The notes: generated from the letters alone by a model not told the origin. A stretch of 64,000 nt of DNA from Chlamydoabsidia padenii (GCA_025330725.1 JAIWND010000008.1:558001-622000); one strand, 5' to 3'; counted from the first letter of the stretch, positions 45,201-58,143 are shown. Program-made: numbers and translations.

Positions 45201-48200
45201 CCTACTGCCAACGGTACTGGATATGTGCAACAAAACAAGGAAAACGTCATCTCTGCAACAAGTCTGATCTTGGACGCCATCTGCAATTCCTCCTATACGG
45301 CACCTACATCTATCCGCTTTGTCTGCAATATGGTGCTCGAGGCTGTCAAGTGCCGCTTCCCGGAATCCAAATACACTGCTGTTGCTTCTTTTATCTTCTT
45401 ACGATTCTTTTGCCCGGTGATCGTAAGCCCGGAATCAGCTGGAATGGTCGAACCTGGTGTGGTCAGCAAAGATTTACGTCGGGGTCTCCTGATAATCGCC
45501 AAGGTCATTCAAAAGACTGCCGACAACGTATTATTTGGATCTAAAGAAGTCTACATGGCGGTCCTGAATGACTTTGTAACCGAGAACATGTACAGGGTGA
45601 CCACGTACTTGTCCAATATGTCTGCGCCTGATACTAACAATACCGATAAGCCAGCTGGATTAGCACCACCAATGGACGGCACTGATTATCGGTTACTACA
45701 CAGCGTACTCACCAAGAATATTGAAAACATACGGCATGATTTAGACATCCAAAAGCTACCAATGTTTGATAATCAAGAATCAATGGCAGCGTGGAACAAT
45801 TACATTGATGAAATCGGCATGTTACTTGTACAACTTGGCCCTCCATCAGAATCGATAAAATCAATGGAACATCTGAACTTACACCAGCGCTATATACATA
45901 AGGACAACGATCAACGCTACACCGAATTCATGCAGAATAACAGCAACATCAACATGAACACGGTAACTTTAAACAACATTTGCTATGCTAATGGTAGCTC
46001 TCTGGCAGGGCAGTATGTTGTGTATTACATCATGCGACGGATGCATGCGGAGGATGTGGATATTGAACATCTTATGTATCATATATTTCAGGTAGGGAAG
46101 AGTCATCACTCGATAATATTATAACGAAAAAAAAGAAAAAGAAAAAGAAAAGAAAAAACTAATCACTTGACCATATGTTATTATACTTTTCCTTGACTTT
46201 AGGTGATAGAAAACTTATACAACAAACCGTTTATATTGGTTCTGGATGCAACTCAATTCAAGCCGATGAACGAAATACCTCCACACCGTTTGGTCCAGTT
46301 TTGTGATCTGATACCTAAATCAATGGTGTCTGATATGGTGTCCATCTTTGTCGTCAACCCCAACACATGGTTTCGAAAATATATCAAGAATATCAACTTT
46401 CACTCTATGCACAACATCATCAAGCGTACCACCTTTGTCACTACTTTGAAGGAACTCTTCGATTGGATCGGATCTTCTGAAATACATTTGCCCAAATCAA
46501 CAGGTAAAAACAAAAAAAAAGAAAAAGATAGCTTCATTGATTCTATAATACAAAATGATTACTAACAATCATATCGTCTTGTATGTTTTCAGTGGATTTG
46601 GAAAAGGGGCCTTCCACCAACTTCTTCCCTGTGACACTAACTGGAAAAGATAACACAGAAACCTATGTCAAGGTCAAGATTGGTGCTGAATATGTCCAAA
46701 TCATATCTAAAAAGAAGCAAGAAATGGTCCATGGGACCTCCGCTTTGATCAACGACATATACCACATCTCTGAAATTCAAGGAATTACTGGTGCGGGGAA
46801 TCATGGTGATCAAGCAAATCAAGTCTCCTTCAAGTCAAGTGTGGACAAGGTAATTATCTCTCTTCGGTCCTCAAAATCAAATGAACTGTTACAGGTAAGA
46901 ACACTATTACAATGCCCAAAAGAATGTTTTTATGAACCCCTTACTGATGTTAGTTTCTTGTATAACAATAGGCGCTACTACAATGTCAAAGACGATACGA
47001 TACAACAAAACCAGCCACTATCTCCGATCGCATCATCAGGCCAAGTGATGTTCCGGGACGAATGCTCAATATGGCTCTTCTTAACCTCGGTAGTCAAGAC
47101 TCTCAGCTTCGATTGAAAGCATATAACCTACTTTATACACTATGCCGTACATTCAAATTCAACGTCGGGACCAACTTATTGGACGTAAAAGGTGAAAATA
47201 AAAAGCTACTGTCTCTTGATCTTGACTAACAAACCAATTTATGCATCAGATCTCTGCCTGCCCCCCAACTGCGTCAAGTTTGTGGCCAAAATTAGTAGGC
47301 GTCTGGCATTTACGGAACAACACCTGACTTTGGAATTCTTAAATGAATGCTTTGTTGGATTCGAAAACGCTACTGAAGATCAACGATTCCTCTGTTTGCA
47401 CTATATGACGCCATGGATCCCAAATCTCGGAAGAACCTCTATTGGATCACCACAGGAAGTCTCTAGGACAAAGGATGTCTTGCGGATGCTGATTGACATA
47501 TCTCTACAAAACGTAAGTTCTCCCTTCTCAACAACATAAAATACAAATAACAATGGAATATAATCAATACTTATTTGAATTTTTTGATTCTTTTTAGATC
47601 CATACATCTATTCAAACCAAACTATGGAAAACTCTGGGCACAGTGGATAGCATTCGTGACATGGCACTAGAAGCATCGATCAAAATCTCCAAAGAACATG
47701 GTTTAGGCTCAACACAAGCAGAGGCAATGGCGGACACATGCGTGACACTCTCAAACATCTTGGTGCGTAGCAAGCTGGTGGCAAATACACTACGATTACT
47801 TCGACAAACTACTTCCAGTCCAGCACGAATACTCACCGATCATCCGTTATGGGTCGACATTGCAATAATGACCAGATTCAACCTTATGCTCTCATTCGAC
47901 AACCGTGGACCAATGAAAAATTATGTGCCTGACATCCTGCATATCGTCACAATGCTTGTCGGCGTTGGGCCTACCTTGATTCGGACAACAATACTAGGTA
48001 TCACAATCAACTTGATCCAATCTTTATCCGTCGCTTCTAAACTACCAGACGACAACCGACGGGAACTACAACAACTGATGGGCGAGGCCGGGGACAAAAG
48101 GACACAACTCATGTTTGGGCTGGTCAAACCATATGCAAATGCCTTCACCATAACTCCCGATACACTGACGGATCCTCTTACTGAACCCTTTGATTTATCG

Positions 48201-49634
48201 ATTCTACAAACAATCATTACAAGACTACTTCGGATACTTGAACTTGGTGCACTGACAATGGATATATATAACACCTGGCGGTCTCGATGGATGGGTCACA
48301 TTTGCAGCATCGTGTTCCAGTCAAATCCGGCGATACAGCCTCGTGCTTTTGTGGCTTTGGGTTGTCTTGGGCGACAAAAAGTAAATGATGATATTATACA
48401 CCAAATACTCAATTCGTTACATGTTGCTCTCCTTGACTTTGATCCTGATAATCCGTCATTACTACTCAGCATTACGATGTGTCTCCGCAATCTGGTTGAA
48501 AATGTTGGCGCTGACTCTCGATATCTTGTGGCCATGTTTTGGGTGGCTCTGGCGATTTTATCCATTGGTCATCATGCTCTTGTTTGTCAGGCAACCGAAC
48601 TTTTGCAGGGCACTCTTCAATCAATGAACTCTCACCATTTATTCGACCAAGGTGAAGCAGCGATGAAAAAGATACTGTTTGATGAACGAGCTTCCTTTGG
48701 TGATATTGGATATCAATTGGACAAATTGAATGGCATTAACTTCAAGACCCACTTCTCCTTTGCTGTAGTTGGAATTCTGATGAAAGGGTGGGGAACTTCC
48801 CAAGGCCAAGATGTATCTTACCAATGTTTGCTGACTTTTTTGAACTGTGCAACTCGATATGCAAAAGATGTAGTTGACGAATCGGTGTTGGGCTATGTTG
48901 CTTGTTTGATTCCCGTCTCATGGCAGGTACAACAAGGGCAGGATGTACTCCGATTTGCTGGTGTCCATTGGGAAACTCATAACGACTTTTGCTTTACTTC
49001 TCAATCTGTGGTCGATGGTGGAAACAACAAAGTGCTTCAAAATGGTATTGGTAGTAGGGACTACGATGATAGTGCTGGTGATGGTGGCATCAATGGTGGT
49101 CATTATGGAACAGATCCCGGCAACAAAAATGGTCAACAAACAACCAGTCAGCCGCGATCAGGATCATCTTTTCAACATCGACATTCAACATTAACCTCGC
49201 CAACAGCAACCTTATTCAAAAAACTAGACATACCTGATAGCAATACGGCACTTTTATTTTTATCTTGTTTGGTTGCTCAACTAAAAAATGTACAGAACGA
49301 AACCGAAGAAATATTCTTATACCAACTCTTGTCCGATGCAGCAGCAATCATGCCAGACGTTTTTTGTATAATATACCCGACGATGCTACCTCAAATAAAC
49401 CAACTATTATCATCCTCAAACTCGGTACCACTATTAAACGCCATACAACCCATTCTGACAGCCGCCTGCTCGGATTCAAGATTCCAGTATCCTAGAACAA
49501 CTTTTAAAAACAAACTTTCTTCCATGGGATTCTCTATTTTTGAAGACCCCACTGCTCCTATACCTCACTCTCGTATGATAGAAGTGTCTGCTTTGGCTGG
49601 AAAAATTGTAAAAATAGTATTTCAATCAGGATGA
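40162..49634 (+). CDS. Neurofibromin/IRA-type Ras GTPase-activating protein
   Basis: This very large multi-exon gene encodes a protein of well over 2,500 aa. The N-terminal HEAT-like region starts TSVIEISKLRLSTVIDALIK. A Gln/Ser repeat tract lies before the GAP domain. The RasGAP domain (exon from about 45040) reads NESDLFRKTSIATKCMTRFA, with the arginine finger expected at Arg in LFRKTS, then TAVASFIFLRFFCPVIVSPE, the FLRxxxPAIxxP-type block. After it comes a Sec14-PH module (FILVLDATQFKPMNEIPPHR; LFDWIGSSEIHLPK). A long C-terminal helical region follows (PEDRRF-like EDQRFLCLHYMTPWIPNL; RAFVALGCLGRQ). Such proteins switch off Ras/cAMP signalling. Start 40162 (MFYPVTSVIE) is provisional. An intron near 42230-42285 holds an A run plus GA repeats. 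Confidence 0.9.
42234..42281 (+). repeat. A(30)(GA)n compound microsatellite in a RasGAP intron
   Basis: About 30 A are followed by about nine GA units directly downstream of a donor site (CAGGTAAT at about 42228). The composition parallels the intron repeat in the chitin synthase gene at 33841-33912. Confidence 0.85.
43701..43863 (+). repeat. 12-nt in-frame tandem repeat coding Gln/Ser
   Basis: The unit CAATCACAGCAA repeats about 13 times and codes QSQQ, placed in the linker before the GAP domain. Being a multiple of three, copy-number change would keep the frame. On the opposite strand it produces a long artificial Val/Ile-rich frame. Confidence 0.9.
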
Positions 49635-50687
49635 AACCTCTTTCTATTACACAGAATACATTCATACAGTAGTTAACCTTTAGTATACATCAACCCCACT
49701 TAATACTAGATTATTATGATAATCGACTTTTAACAATAACAATAAATAATCTGGACTTTTATAATCTTGACTCTTTGTACTTCTAGTTTTTATGCGTAGG
49801 TTATAGTCAATCTGGGTAGATACAAGTGTCTGAGAGCTTGACTTTTTTTTCTGTAAATTATGCTGGAATAACATCAATATGCAGAACGGATTTAACAATG
49901 TTTCGGATGTTTAAATTCCACTGGCTATGCATATCATCGGTCTCCACTTCTCCTTTTAAGTGATCGCTACAGATAGAAAAACGATATAGCTCCTCCCTTT
50001 AAAGACGCAATCACTTTACCATTTTATTCTTCTACTCTTTTATAATCAATATCCGTTTAGGAACGAAAAAATAGTTTTGCCTCTTTATATATAATAAAAC
50101 ATTGATGGAGCTACTGGTTCCAATGTTTTATTCTATTTTATGATTAGACGCACCCCCTATTACGATCAGACCTAGTCTACACGACGAGCAATTCACCTTT
50201 GAAAAAAAAAATCCAAAATCTTTTCACCATAATATATACAAGGTAAACCCCCCCCCATGATTTATATCATGCAAATCATGCGTCTCTACGGCCAATATAA
50301 TCCCCCTGCCCAAAGCCGGGGTTTGAATTACAAAGTCAGATTCTGCATGAATTTTTTGATTAGACGAACCCCCTTTTATAGTCAGCGCCAATCTACACGC
50401 CGAGAAATTCACCTTTGAAAAAAAATACCAAAGTCTTTACCCCCGAGTTGACCTGAATATTCCTAGTAGATCTATTTTAAATCCCGCCGACTTGAATCTG
50501 GAGTAGAGAGTCGATTGAATAAAGTGTATGTATATAAGCGTATGAGCAGTTCTTTTCATGTATTGGTTTTGAAGCATAATTGTATAGAGATGATGTAAAA
50601 GACACATAGTTTTATTCAAGTTTTTATAAACGGGTAACATGTGAGGGCCAAAAAAAAAGTATGTATAACTAGACAAGAAGGTGTGAT
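49635..50687. other. Intergenic region between convergent RasGAP and PAT1 genes, repeat-rich
   Basis: No gene is seen in about 1.05 kb. It contains two diverged copies of an 85-90 bp segment, two dispersed-motif copies (CGGGGTTT 50317-50324; AAATCCCG 50479-50486), TGCATGAATT at 50344-50353 and a CATGAT...ATCATG palindrome near 50257-50272. As both neighbours end here, these are not promoters of known genes. Confidence 0.65.
50142..50446 (+). repeat. Direct duplication of an 85-90 bp segment
   Basis: The segment beginning GATTAGACG at about 50143 (then CTACACG.CGAG, AATTCACCTTTGAAAAAAAA, and CCAAA.TCTTT) recurs at about 50358 in the same order and orientation, with scattered substitutions. 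Start-to-start spacing is about 215 bp. The intervening DNA carries the CGGGGTTT and TGCATGAATT motifs. Confidence 0.75.
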
Positions 50688-53600
50688 TTATAGAGGGACG
50701 GTGACTTGAGAAGCATCTAATCCTAAAGAATGAAGGAAGAGGTTTGTATTGTCAATGCGATGAGTAGCACGGTCTAGAGGTATACGATTGCTCTTGGCCA
50801 AAATGATGTTTTCCATAACACGATCCCTACAAACAAGTTACATAAGGTCAGTTCCGGTATTTTATGATTCATGATCCTATTTTTTTTTTTTTTACTTACC
50901 GAACTTCGGTCACCAGTATATGTTGCTGATCCATGGAGGCGCCCACTGCAATGGCTGCTAAGAATTGCCAAATGTACATATCATCAATGCTTAAGAAGAG
51001 GTGCGTCATGTCCACTGAAGGGTTCACTGGAGCCAAGTAATACAAAGTGGGGAAGATAGAGCTGTAATATCCTTGTAACAAGTTGAAGAGCTTGGTGTAG
51101 ACGTCTTGCCACAGACTGATATCTTCAGGTGAAGGAGGTGCAAATCCATTCAAAGCGCCGCCGCCTTGTTTCAAAATTTCGGCTCTTGACAGCAGCATCG
51201 TTAAAAAGGCTAGGCCAGGCTACAAATAGACAAAAAGATGAGTTCATCTTTTTTGTTTGTTAGATTGTCATTTACCTTTGTTTGTGCCACCAGTCGAATG
51301 TCGTTCTTCTCCATAAACAGCCTTGTCAATCCGATCACAACCTTCATAGGCGCTTCAGTAATAAAACCCAATAAGGAAGGTGCAGCCGCATTCATAAACA
51401 GTTCTACATCTTCATAGGGCACGAATCTTTGGTGCTGAGTTTCTTCGGTATTGGCAGGTTGAGTTCCAGGATAAATGACATGTTGACAGATCTGTAGTTG
51501 ACTAAAGTTGGTAATAATAACGCTGAGCATTGCCAAGTTTTGGTCGTGAGATAAAGGACGAATTATGCGAGGGATCAACTTTTTTCCTTTGTTGATACCA
51601 AGAAGGGATACAAGCAATGGAGCACTGTTTAAGAGTAGATCAAAACGAGAACGAGTGAGTTCATTTCCGATTGGATGTAACTACATATACAATTCCATTC
51701 TTTTTTTTTATTTTATTTCGCTTTACCTTTCGACTTTTCCATCGTCCATTACCTTTAGTGCATTCCATAATGTCTGCACTTTAGCATTGTAACGATTGTT
51801 CCTACATACAATGGTAATTGACAAGATGTGAGTAAAGAGAGTGTTGTACAAAATCATTCCTTACCAATTTTCCACTTTGCGTTCCTGTTCTTCTTCATCG
51901 TCACGTCTTGATCGAGGGGGTCCTTGTCTACGCATTTGCTCCAGTTCCAACACTTTAAGATAAAGCCCTTCAACTATATTGAGTATACGTCGTCGATCAT
52001 TCAAGGTGGTGTTTTTTCCTTTGGCCTACATTAACTAGTTAGTATAACAGTATCAACATATCATCTTTTTCAAAATCACTTACTGTCGCCATATGAGCAT
52101 GACACAGAGGGTTATCATGTTTAGGAGTCCCTACAGTTGATTCATCAGAATGGCCAGTCTTTTTGTCGGATACTTGGAGAGATTGGCGGGGGTTACGCGA
52201 AGACAGACTTGTGATCTTGCCAAGAGTTCCTTCCAGTGCACCTAATTAAAGAGAGGATGATGAGTTCAACACAATAATGTTAAAAAAAAAGAAGGACTTA
52301 CCTTGAGTTTGCTTGGGTCGACGCTTTGCATCATTGACAATACGCTGAATTTGTTGCTGCATGCGATGCATCATAGTATCTTCACGGCGACCACGACCAC
52401 GTGATTCATTGCTTGTAGGTTTGTTTGCACCAAGTCCAGTAGTACGCATACGTAGAGAGGAGTATACTTGATAATAAAAGTCATCTGCATAAGGATCACC
52501 TGAAGCCAACTGAGTCAACTGGATTCGCTGAATAAAGTCCTTGTCGTTTTGAGTCATCAGGTTATCATATTTGGACTAGCCAATAAAATGGAAAAAAAAA
52601 ATACAGTGTTCACACGTCAGTAGCCTATTCTTCAATCTTTATCGTTAATACCATCCTTACCTTCCGCATTGTTTCTTGACGCTTGAGTTCACGTTCAATG
52701 GACATCTTCTCTATAAGTTCGTGTTGTTGATACATGGCCATAATTTGAGCGGGATCAGGCTGACCAAAACCAAATGGAGGCTGTTGCTGAATCAAATGTT
52801 GAAGATGCTGTTGCTGTTGTTGTTGGGAGAGTTGATCGCGACTACCACCTTGCATCATAGCAGCTTCCACTTCTGCCAAGCTGAGCATTTTCTTACCATT
52901 AGGCATGTCATCACCGTAAGCTTGTCGATATTTCGCACGTTGCATTTCCGCTTCGATTTCTTCAAGAGAGCGATGTTGACGTTGATGTTGCTGTGGCGGT
53001 ATTGTGCCCATTGAATTCGAAGGTGATATTCCAGGGTAGCCTAGCTGTTGATGGTGAGCAAAAGTAGAGATGTTCCCTTGGTTCATTGCTCCGAAAGAAT
53101 CTGTCGTTTTGATTAAAAAGTTAGTACACCATTTACTGATTACCCGTCCCTTCTATTTGTTCATCTTTTACCATTGTTTCCAAATTGCCCCCAGATAGAT
53201 TTTGTAGCGTTGACTGAAGGCTATAAAAAGATAATCCAAGTAAGTCACCAAATCAACTTTTTTTTTTCCTGAGTACTTACTTCATCGTAGTGTCCAGTAG
53301 GCATATGTTGATCACCACGCACTTCATTATGAGAGTTCCAACTACGATCGTCTTGTTGATCTAACAAATAAGCATAGAAACTTAGTATAATCATTGACAT
53401 GATTTACTCATCCCTGGTCCCTCTTACTTGTTGCTTCCAGTGGTTTGCTGCGACGGTGAAGGATGCGTTCTTCTTCAGATAAGTTCGCAGTGAACTTGAT
53501 GGTGTTAGCAGCAAAGTCAAAGTCCTGACCTATACAAATAAAACCAAAGTTTCATTAGTTCCATCTTCTTTATTCATGTTAATCAAGTTGGTCCCTCTTA

Positions 53601-53925
53601 CCAATATTGTCATCACCAAAAGTTTCGTCGTTAAAGTCATCCCCTACTTCTTCCAGTTGATCACCTAATCCATCGTTTACTTCATCATCACCCAGTTCGT
53701 CACGCAAAGAAGCAAAGTCATATACATCGGCATCTTCCCTAGCAGCACGTTCTTTTTGAGATTGGCGGAAAGCTTCATCGTCACCCATGGTAGGAAGGCG
53801 TGTGTTGAAGCTACAGTAGAACAAGTCCAGTTAAAGTAATAATAAAAAAAAAGATGAGTTCGTTAGGTCCTGTTTCGTTAGTTCGTTTTATCTTTTTCGT
53901 CTTACCCAAAAAAAGAATCACCCAT
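50688..53925 (-). CDS. PAT1: PAT1, mRNA decapping activator
   Basis: A multi-exon gene. Exon 1 (MGDSFFG) splices to FNTRLPTMGDDEAFRQSQKE, and the N-terminus has the FFGF-like motif and acidic DEELGDD-type sequence typical of PAT1. The middle is Gln/Pro-rich with YRQAYGDDMPNGKKMLSLAE and IERELKRQETMRKSKYDNLM. The next block (MTQNDKDFIQRIQLTQL, then DPYADDFYYQVYSSLR) is a strong family signature. The C-terminal helical domain includes SLLGINKGKKLIPRIIRPLS and ends near LGLDASQVTVPL. PAT1 acts in P-bodies, linking the Lsm1-7 ring, Dhh1 and decapping enzyme. The gene is convergent with the RasGAP gene and upstream of the esterase gene on the same strand. Confidence 0.93.
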
Positions 53926-54251
53926 TGAATAGAATATTAAAAGAGGTAAATCTATGGATTACAATAGTGAATTTATACAAGTCTGGGGACAAAAGAGTGA
54001 ATGAGTACAGGGTGTAAGATGTCGGTGTAAATCATTACCTAATGGTTCAATAAGTGATAAGTTTAATGTTTATGATAAAAAGTAATTGTGCTGGATTATG
54101 TGTAATAAAGTGAGAAGGAGGGTATGATTCACAATATTGGATGTGAAACTAAAAAAGGGAAAGGAAGAAAAAGAAGAGGGAGGAAAAATGAATCTGGAGT
54201 TTTAAGCCAGTGACTGATTCCTAAAGCTTTGCCATTGGCCGCCAGGACATT

Positions 54252-55587
54252 TTAAACGCCGACTTGATCGACCTCTTGTAGGAAATGCTTCACAGCCTTT
54301 GCAAAATGATAATGAACTTTGGAGGTAGCATGCAAATCATTGATCCAAAAGTAACTATTGCAACCAAAAAAAAAAAAAAGTTGAGGTGTGTTTTGATCAA
54401 CTGGCTAACATGTTGCCTTCTTACTCTTTAATGGGTAAGCAACCATGTTGGTCAGGATGGCGCCAATCAGGGCAGTACCCTGTCACGTTCTTGAACCCAT
54501 ATTGATGAGGATGATCCATCATACGGGTAAATATAGACCATGCATCTATAAAAAACAAACGTAGATGTTTCTTTTTGGAGAGTGAACGGGCCATTTTGAG
54601 CAATTTTTGATTATAGTCTAGGAAAGCGGGATTTGAATTTTTAAAAAAGTTGTGGCACTCTTTTTGCATTACCTTTGACCAAACGATGCATTGTAGAAGC
54701 AGTTTCCTCTGTTGCTGCCCATTTCGGACTTCGATCGATAGGTGGAACATTGATCAAGATGATATTTCTTGCCTCATGGTTGTACAAGAACGACTAGGCA
54801 AAACAGAAAAGAGTGAGCGTCGAGAAATATCGACTTCCTTTTCGGGAAGTTGCCTTTTTCTTTGTTTATATTTGTCTTACAATCAATTGTCGATAACGAC
54901 GCATCAGCACGTCCAAAGAAGATGTTTTGTTTGTATTCGTCAGTAAAAGACCGACATCGTTGATTCCTACCCATATACTATACAGCGTTTCATCTTTTGA
55001 ATAATGAGTATTGTTTTGTAGAAAGTATTTTGGGAACAGTTGTGTGATTTGCTGGTTGAGATCAATGACACTGTCGAGGAAGGAAAAGCAAATTCATGCA
55101 AACGTCATTTTCAAATCCCGACAGTTTTTCTTTTTCTTTTTCTTTTTCTTACTTCGAGTTCTATGCAGTATGATACACATTTCAAATATAACCTTGTTAA
55201 AACAAGTACTTTTAAACAATCCTCAAATGTTTGATCTTAAGGAAATGACCCGACTCCTTATATACATACCTGATTCACCAATGTATTTTCGATGGGCGCA
55301 CTATTGTACGCTAGATCCCAATTCGTCAGATCCTCCTCTTGAGTGAAATAGTAGACCCAATTGGCTCCATTAGTTGAAGATACATTATCATGATTGGGAT
55401 AAGTCATGGTTGGCAGATCTAGATACTCAGTAGTGTAAGAGTCACCAAAACTAAACAACCTTGTGATTCCCTCCAGATCAAAAGAGGAAGATGAGAATGA
55501 AAAAAAGGAGGATTTCCGCAGACGGGGGGATCCCTCTATCTCTATAGATGATAGGACAAAAAAGACAACAATGAAAAGAAGATTCAT
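54252..55587 (-). CDS. Secreted GDSL-type esterase (CE16-like)
   Basis: A spliced gene begins MNLLFIVVFFVLSSIEIEGS, a signal peptide. The SGNH hydrolase blocks are present: LFSFGDSYTTEY (nucleophile Ser), NGANWVYYFTQ, then YSIWVGINDVG (block III Asn). The last exon reads YFWINDLHATSKVHYHFAKA, with the catalytic Asp and His. Splicing from PIK to DYFWINDLHATS is essential; without it the frame stops early at 54421 and loses the catalytic His. Fungal relatives include family CE16 acetylesterases acting on plant polysaccharides. Two introns contain the dispersed motif: CGGGATTT at 54627-54634, just before an acceptor, and AAATCCCG at 55113-55120 with TTCATGCA nearby. Confidence 0.87.
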
Positions 55588-56058
55588 AAGGTATGGAATG
55601 AAGAAGAAGAAATTGGAAAAGTGGCCGTATTTTTTTCTTTTTCCGGTCTTTTATAGTCGGATTTGGGTGGGGTTAGTAAGATCGGTGTGATGCAGGAGAA
55701 GAATTCAGGGGTAATTGAATACAAAGAGGTCTTATAAATTGTGTGCCCGATCACGTTTACACACATGTGTACTCAACAGTCGGAACCCCCCCCCCCCAAA
55801 AAAAAAAAAAAAGTGACAGCTTCACCCATGATACTCATACTGGTGGATATGACAACATTTGCATGACAACATCCCAAGTCATCCCCTATGTCGTCTGAAG
55901 ACCATATGTTTACATTTATACAAAAGACAACAATATTTTATTTAATTAATGAGTAAAAAACAATAATAATAAAGGCAAAACACTACAATAGCTATACCAC
56001 AAGTGTACAAGGATCAAGATAGTTGAGTAGTATAGAAGGAGAAGAGGAGGAGTCAAGT
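55588..56058. other. Intergenic region between the esterase and PCS60 genes
   Basis: No gene is seen. There is a C-run followed by an A-run near 55786-55812, and AATAATAATAAAGG near 55963-55976 as the PCS60-gene 3' flank in plus-strand terms. Confidence 0.6.
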
Positions 56059-57774
56059 TTATAGCTTGGCCTGAGGACGAGTTGTTTGGATGGGCTTGAA
56101 GAAGACATCCACCATTTTACGGCGCTGTATCTTGCCAGTACCAGTCTTGGGAAGATGGTCGGCCACATATATCTGCTTGGGCACCTTGAATTTAGCGGCC
56201 TTTGAGTTGACATACGCCTGTAACTCCTTTTCCACCTTGGTACCATCACGAGAAGATTTGAGCACGACAGCAGCATGAATTTCTTGACCATACATTTCAT
56301 CAGGCACACCAAAACTGACTGCTTCGGCCACGTCGGGATGACTTAGCAAGATAGCATCCACTTCCAAAGGAGAGATCTTTTCCCCACCACGATTGATAAG
56401 TTCCTTTATCCGACCAGTTAGAATCAAATAGCCATCCATGTCCTTCTTGCCTTGATCACCAGTACGGAAGTAGCCATCTTTAGTAAACGATTCTGCTGTT
56501 GCCTTGGCATTGTTGAGATAGCCCTTGGTCACATTCAAGCCACGAATACATACTTCACCTTCTTCCACCACGTCACCTTGGTCATTCAGAATCGCCACCT
56601 CGACCCCTTGACCTAATCCGACAGAGCCTGGTTTGTGTACACCATTCTTGGGTAATGGGTTCGAGGTCATTTGGTGGGACGCTTCGGTCATAGCATAGGC
56701 TTCCAAGACAGGTGCCTTGAAGTGTTGTTCGAGGGCTTGGAAGGTAGATGGTGCCAGACTGGATGAGCATGAGCGGATGAATCGGATGTTGGGGATTTGT
56801 GTAGGTGGGTTACGCAATAAGATTTGATGGATAGTAGGGACTACATTTTAAAAATGTCCAAATTAAGCATTATACAAAAGTGAGTTAAATAAACAACAAT
56901 GGGGACTTCGGGTGATTGTTTTACCTGCAGTGTACCAGTTACACCCGTTATCCTTGAAATCGGTCCAAAAGTGAGAAGCACTAAATTTCTGTGGAATCAC
57001 CGCGGAGCCACCTGACAAGAATGTTGCCAAAAGACCACAAATCAAACCATGCACATGGAAGAGGGGCATGACCAATAAGGTTCGATCCTTGGCATCAAGT
57101 TCATAAGTCTTGACAATGTTTTTCATTGAAGTAGCCAAATTCAAATGAGTCAAAGGAACACCTAAAAAGAAAATAAAGTGAGTAATCTATATATGGGGAA
57201 TAACCCTTTTTATATACATACCTTTAGGACGACCAGTAGTACCACTTGTATGTAAGAGCAAGGCCACGTCTTGAGGTTGAGGATGGAATTCAATAGGACG
57301 AGGTAAAGTAGAGGTGGCCCGAGTGTGAGGTGTGACCAGTTGGATTTCTTCTCCATTCCAAAACAATTCCACGACATGGATCCCTTGACGTTCTTGAGCC
57401 GCCATTACTGCCGCATAGTTGTTCTTGATCGACCCAGGAGGAACTATCATCACCGAGCTTTGCGCATCCTCCAAGTAAAACAAGAATTCGTCCTTGGTGT
57501 AAGCCGGGTTCAGAGGAGAGGCTACCAGTTGCAAGAGACCACAACCCAAAAAGCCAATGACGAATTCTAGACTGTTCGGGTAGGCGATCGAGACCGACCG
57601 ACCGGGTGCTAAGCAATTAGAAGGGATGACAGAGGCGAGCTTGGTACTAAAGTCTTTAATCGCTTTATACAGTTGACGGTAGGACAAGGTGGTGGGCACT
57701 GTACAAGAGTTAGGAATGATGACAGCTGTTTGTTGATCGTAATGGTTTTCAAAGATAGAGTGAAGAGTAGACAT
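56059..57774 (-). CDS. Peroxisomal acyl-CoA synthetase, PCS60 / oxalyl-CoA synthetase type
   Basis: This is an adenylate-forming enzyme in three exons. Motifs: LLLHTSGTTGRPKG (ATP/AMP binding), LVMPLFHVHGLICGLLATFL, AYAMTEASHQMTSNPLPKNG, DGYFRTGDQGKKD, GRIKELINRGGEKISPLEVD and PKTGTGKIQRR with the catalytic Lys. The pattern AMTEASHQMTSNPLP is close to yeast Pcs60 and plant AAE3, which make oxalyl-CoA. The C-terminus is RPQAKL, and AKL is a peroxisomal PTS1 variant. The enzyme probably degrades oxalate in or at peroxisomes, but substrate cannot be proven from sequence alone. Start is ATG 57772-57774 (MSTLHSIFENHY). A TTTGAATTCCCGA variant motif lies about 135 bp upstream. Confidence 0.92.
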
Positions 57775-58143
57775 TCTGAACTGTTTATAAAAGGTAATAT
57801 TATAACAATAACAATAGTAAAAAATAGGTATATTGAAGCAAAGAAAGAAAGAAAGATAGAACTAAAAAAGGCGGAGAAAAAAGCTATTTTATCAACACGG
57901 CAAGATATTTGAATTCCCGATCACGCCATTGACGTTCCACTGGGGGGGGGAGTGAAACAATCCCAGATCAGGGTAAAATTTGTGAGCATTAGCCATGCAT
58001 GGGTTTATTTTATTTACAATATAATGCTAAAGTAGGTATATGTAGGAGGGGGGAGGCAAAAGATTAACAAAAAGACTAGTCTAAGTAATATTGTTTCCAA
58101 TAATAATGTCATCTATTTAATCTATTCTAAAGTGTTTATCATG
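57775..58143. other. Intergenic region between PCS60 and the Zn2Cys6 regulator
   Basis: No gene is seen. It holds the PCS60 promoter, with the CCCGATCACGCC region near 57916, a G-run at about 57942-57951 and an AT-rich 3' flank of the regulator. Confidence 0.6.

Noticed and set aside
54421..54750. Esterase ending at the stop after CLPIKE
   Set aside because: The stop follows a donor (GTAAGA); splicing leads to an exon with the expected catalytic Asp-His block.
8751..55120. TTCAAATCCCG copies as tRNA T-loops or B-boxes (GGTTCRAATCC)
   Set aside because: The leading GG and pairing arms are missing, and no acceptor stem, anticodon arm or CCA-like end surrounds any copy. A tRNA-derived SINE origin stays possible but unsupported.
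57942..57951. Short G run as a G-quadruplex
   Set aside because: It is a single run without the further G tracts needed nearby.
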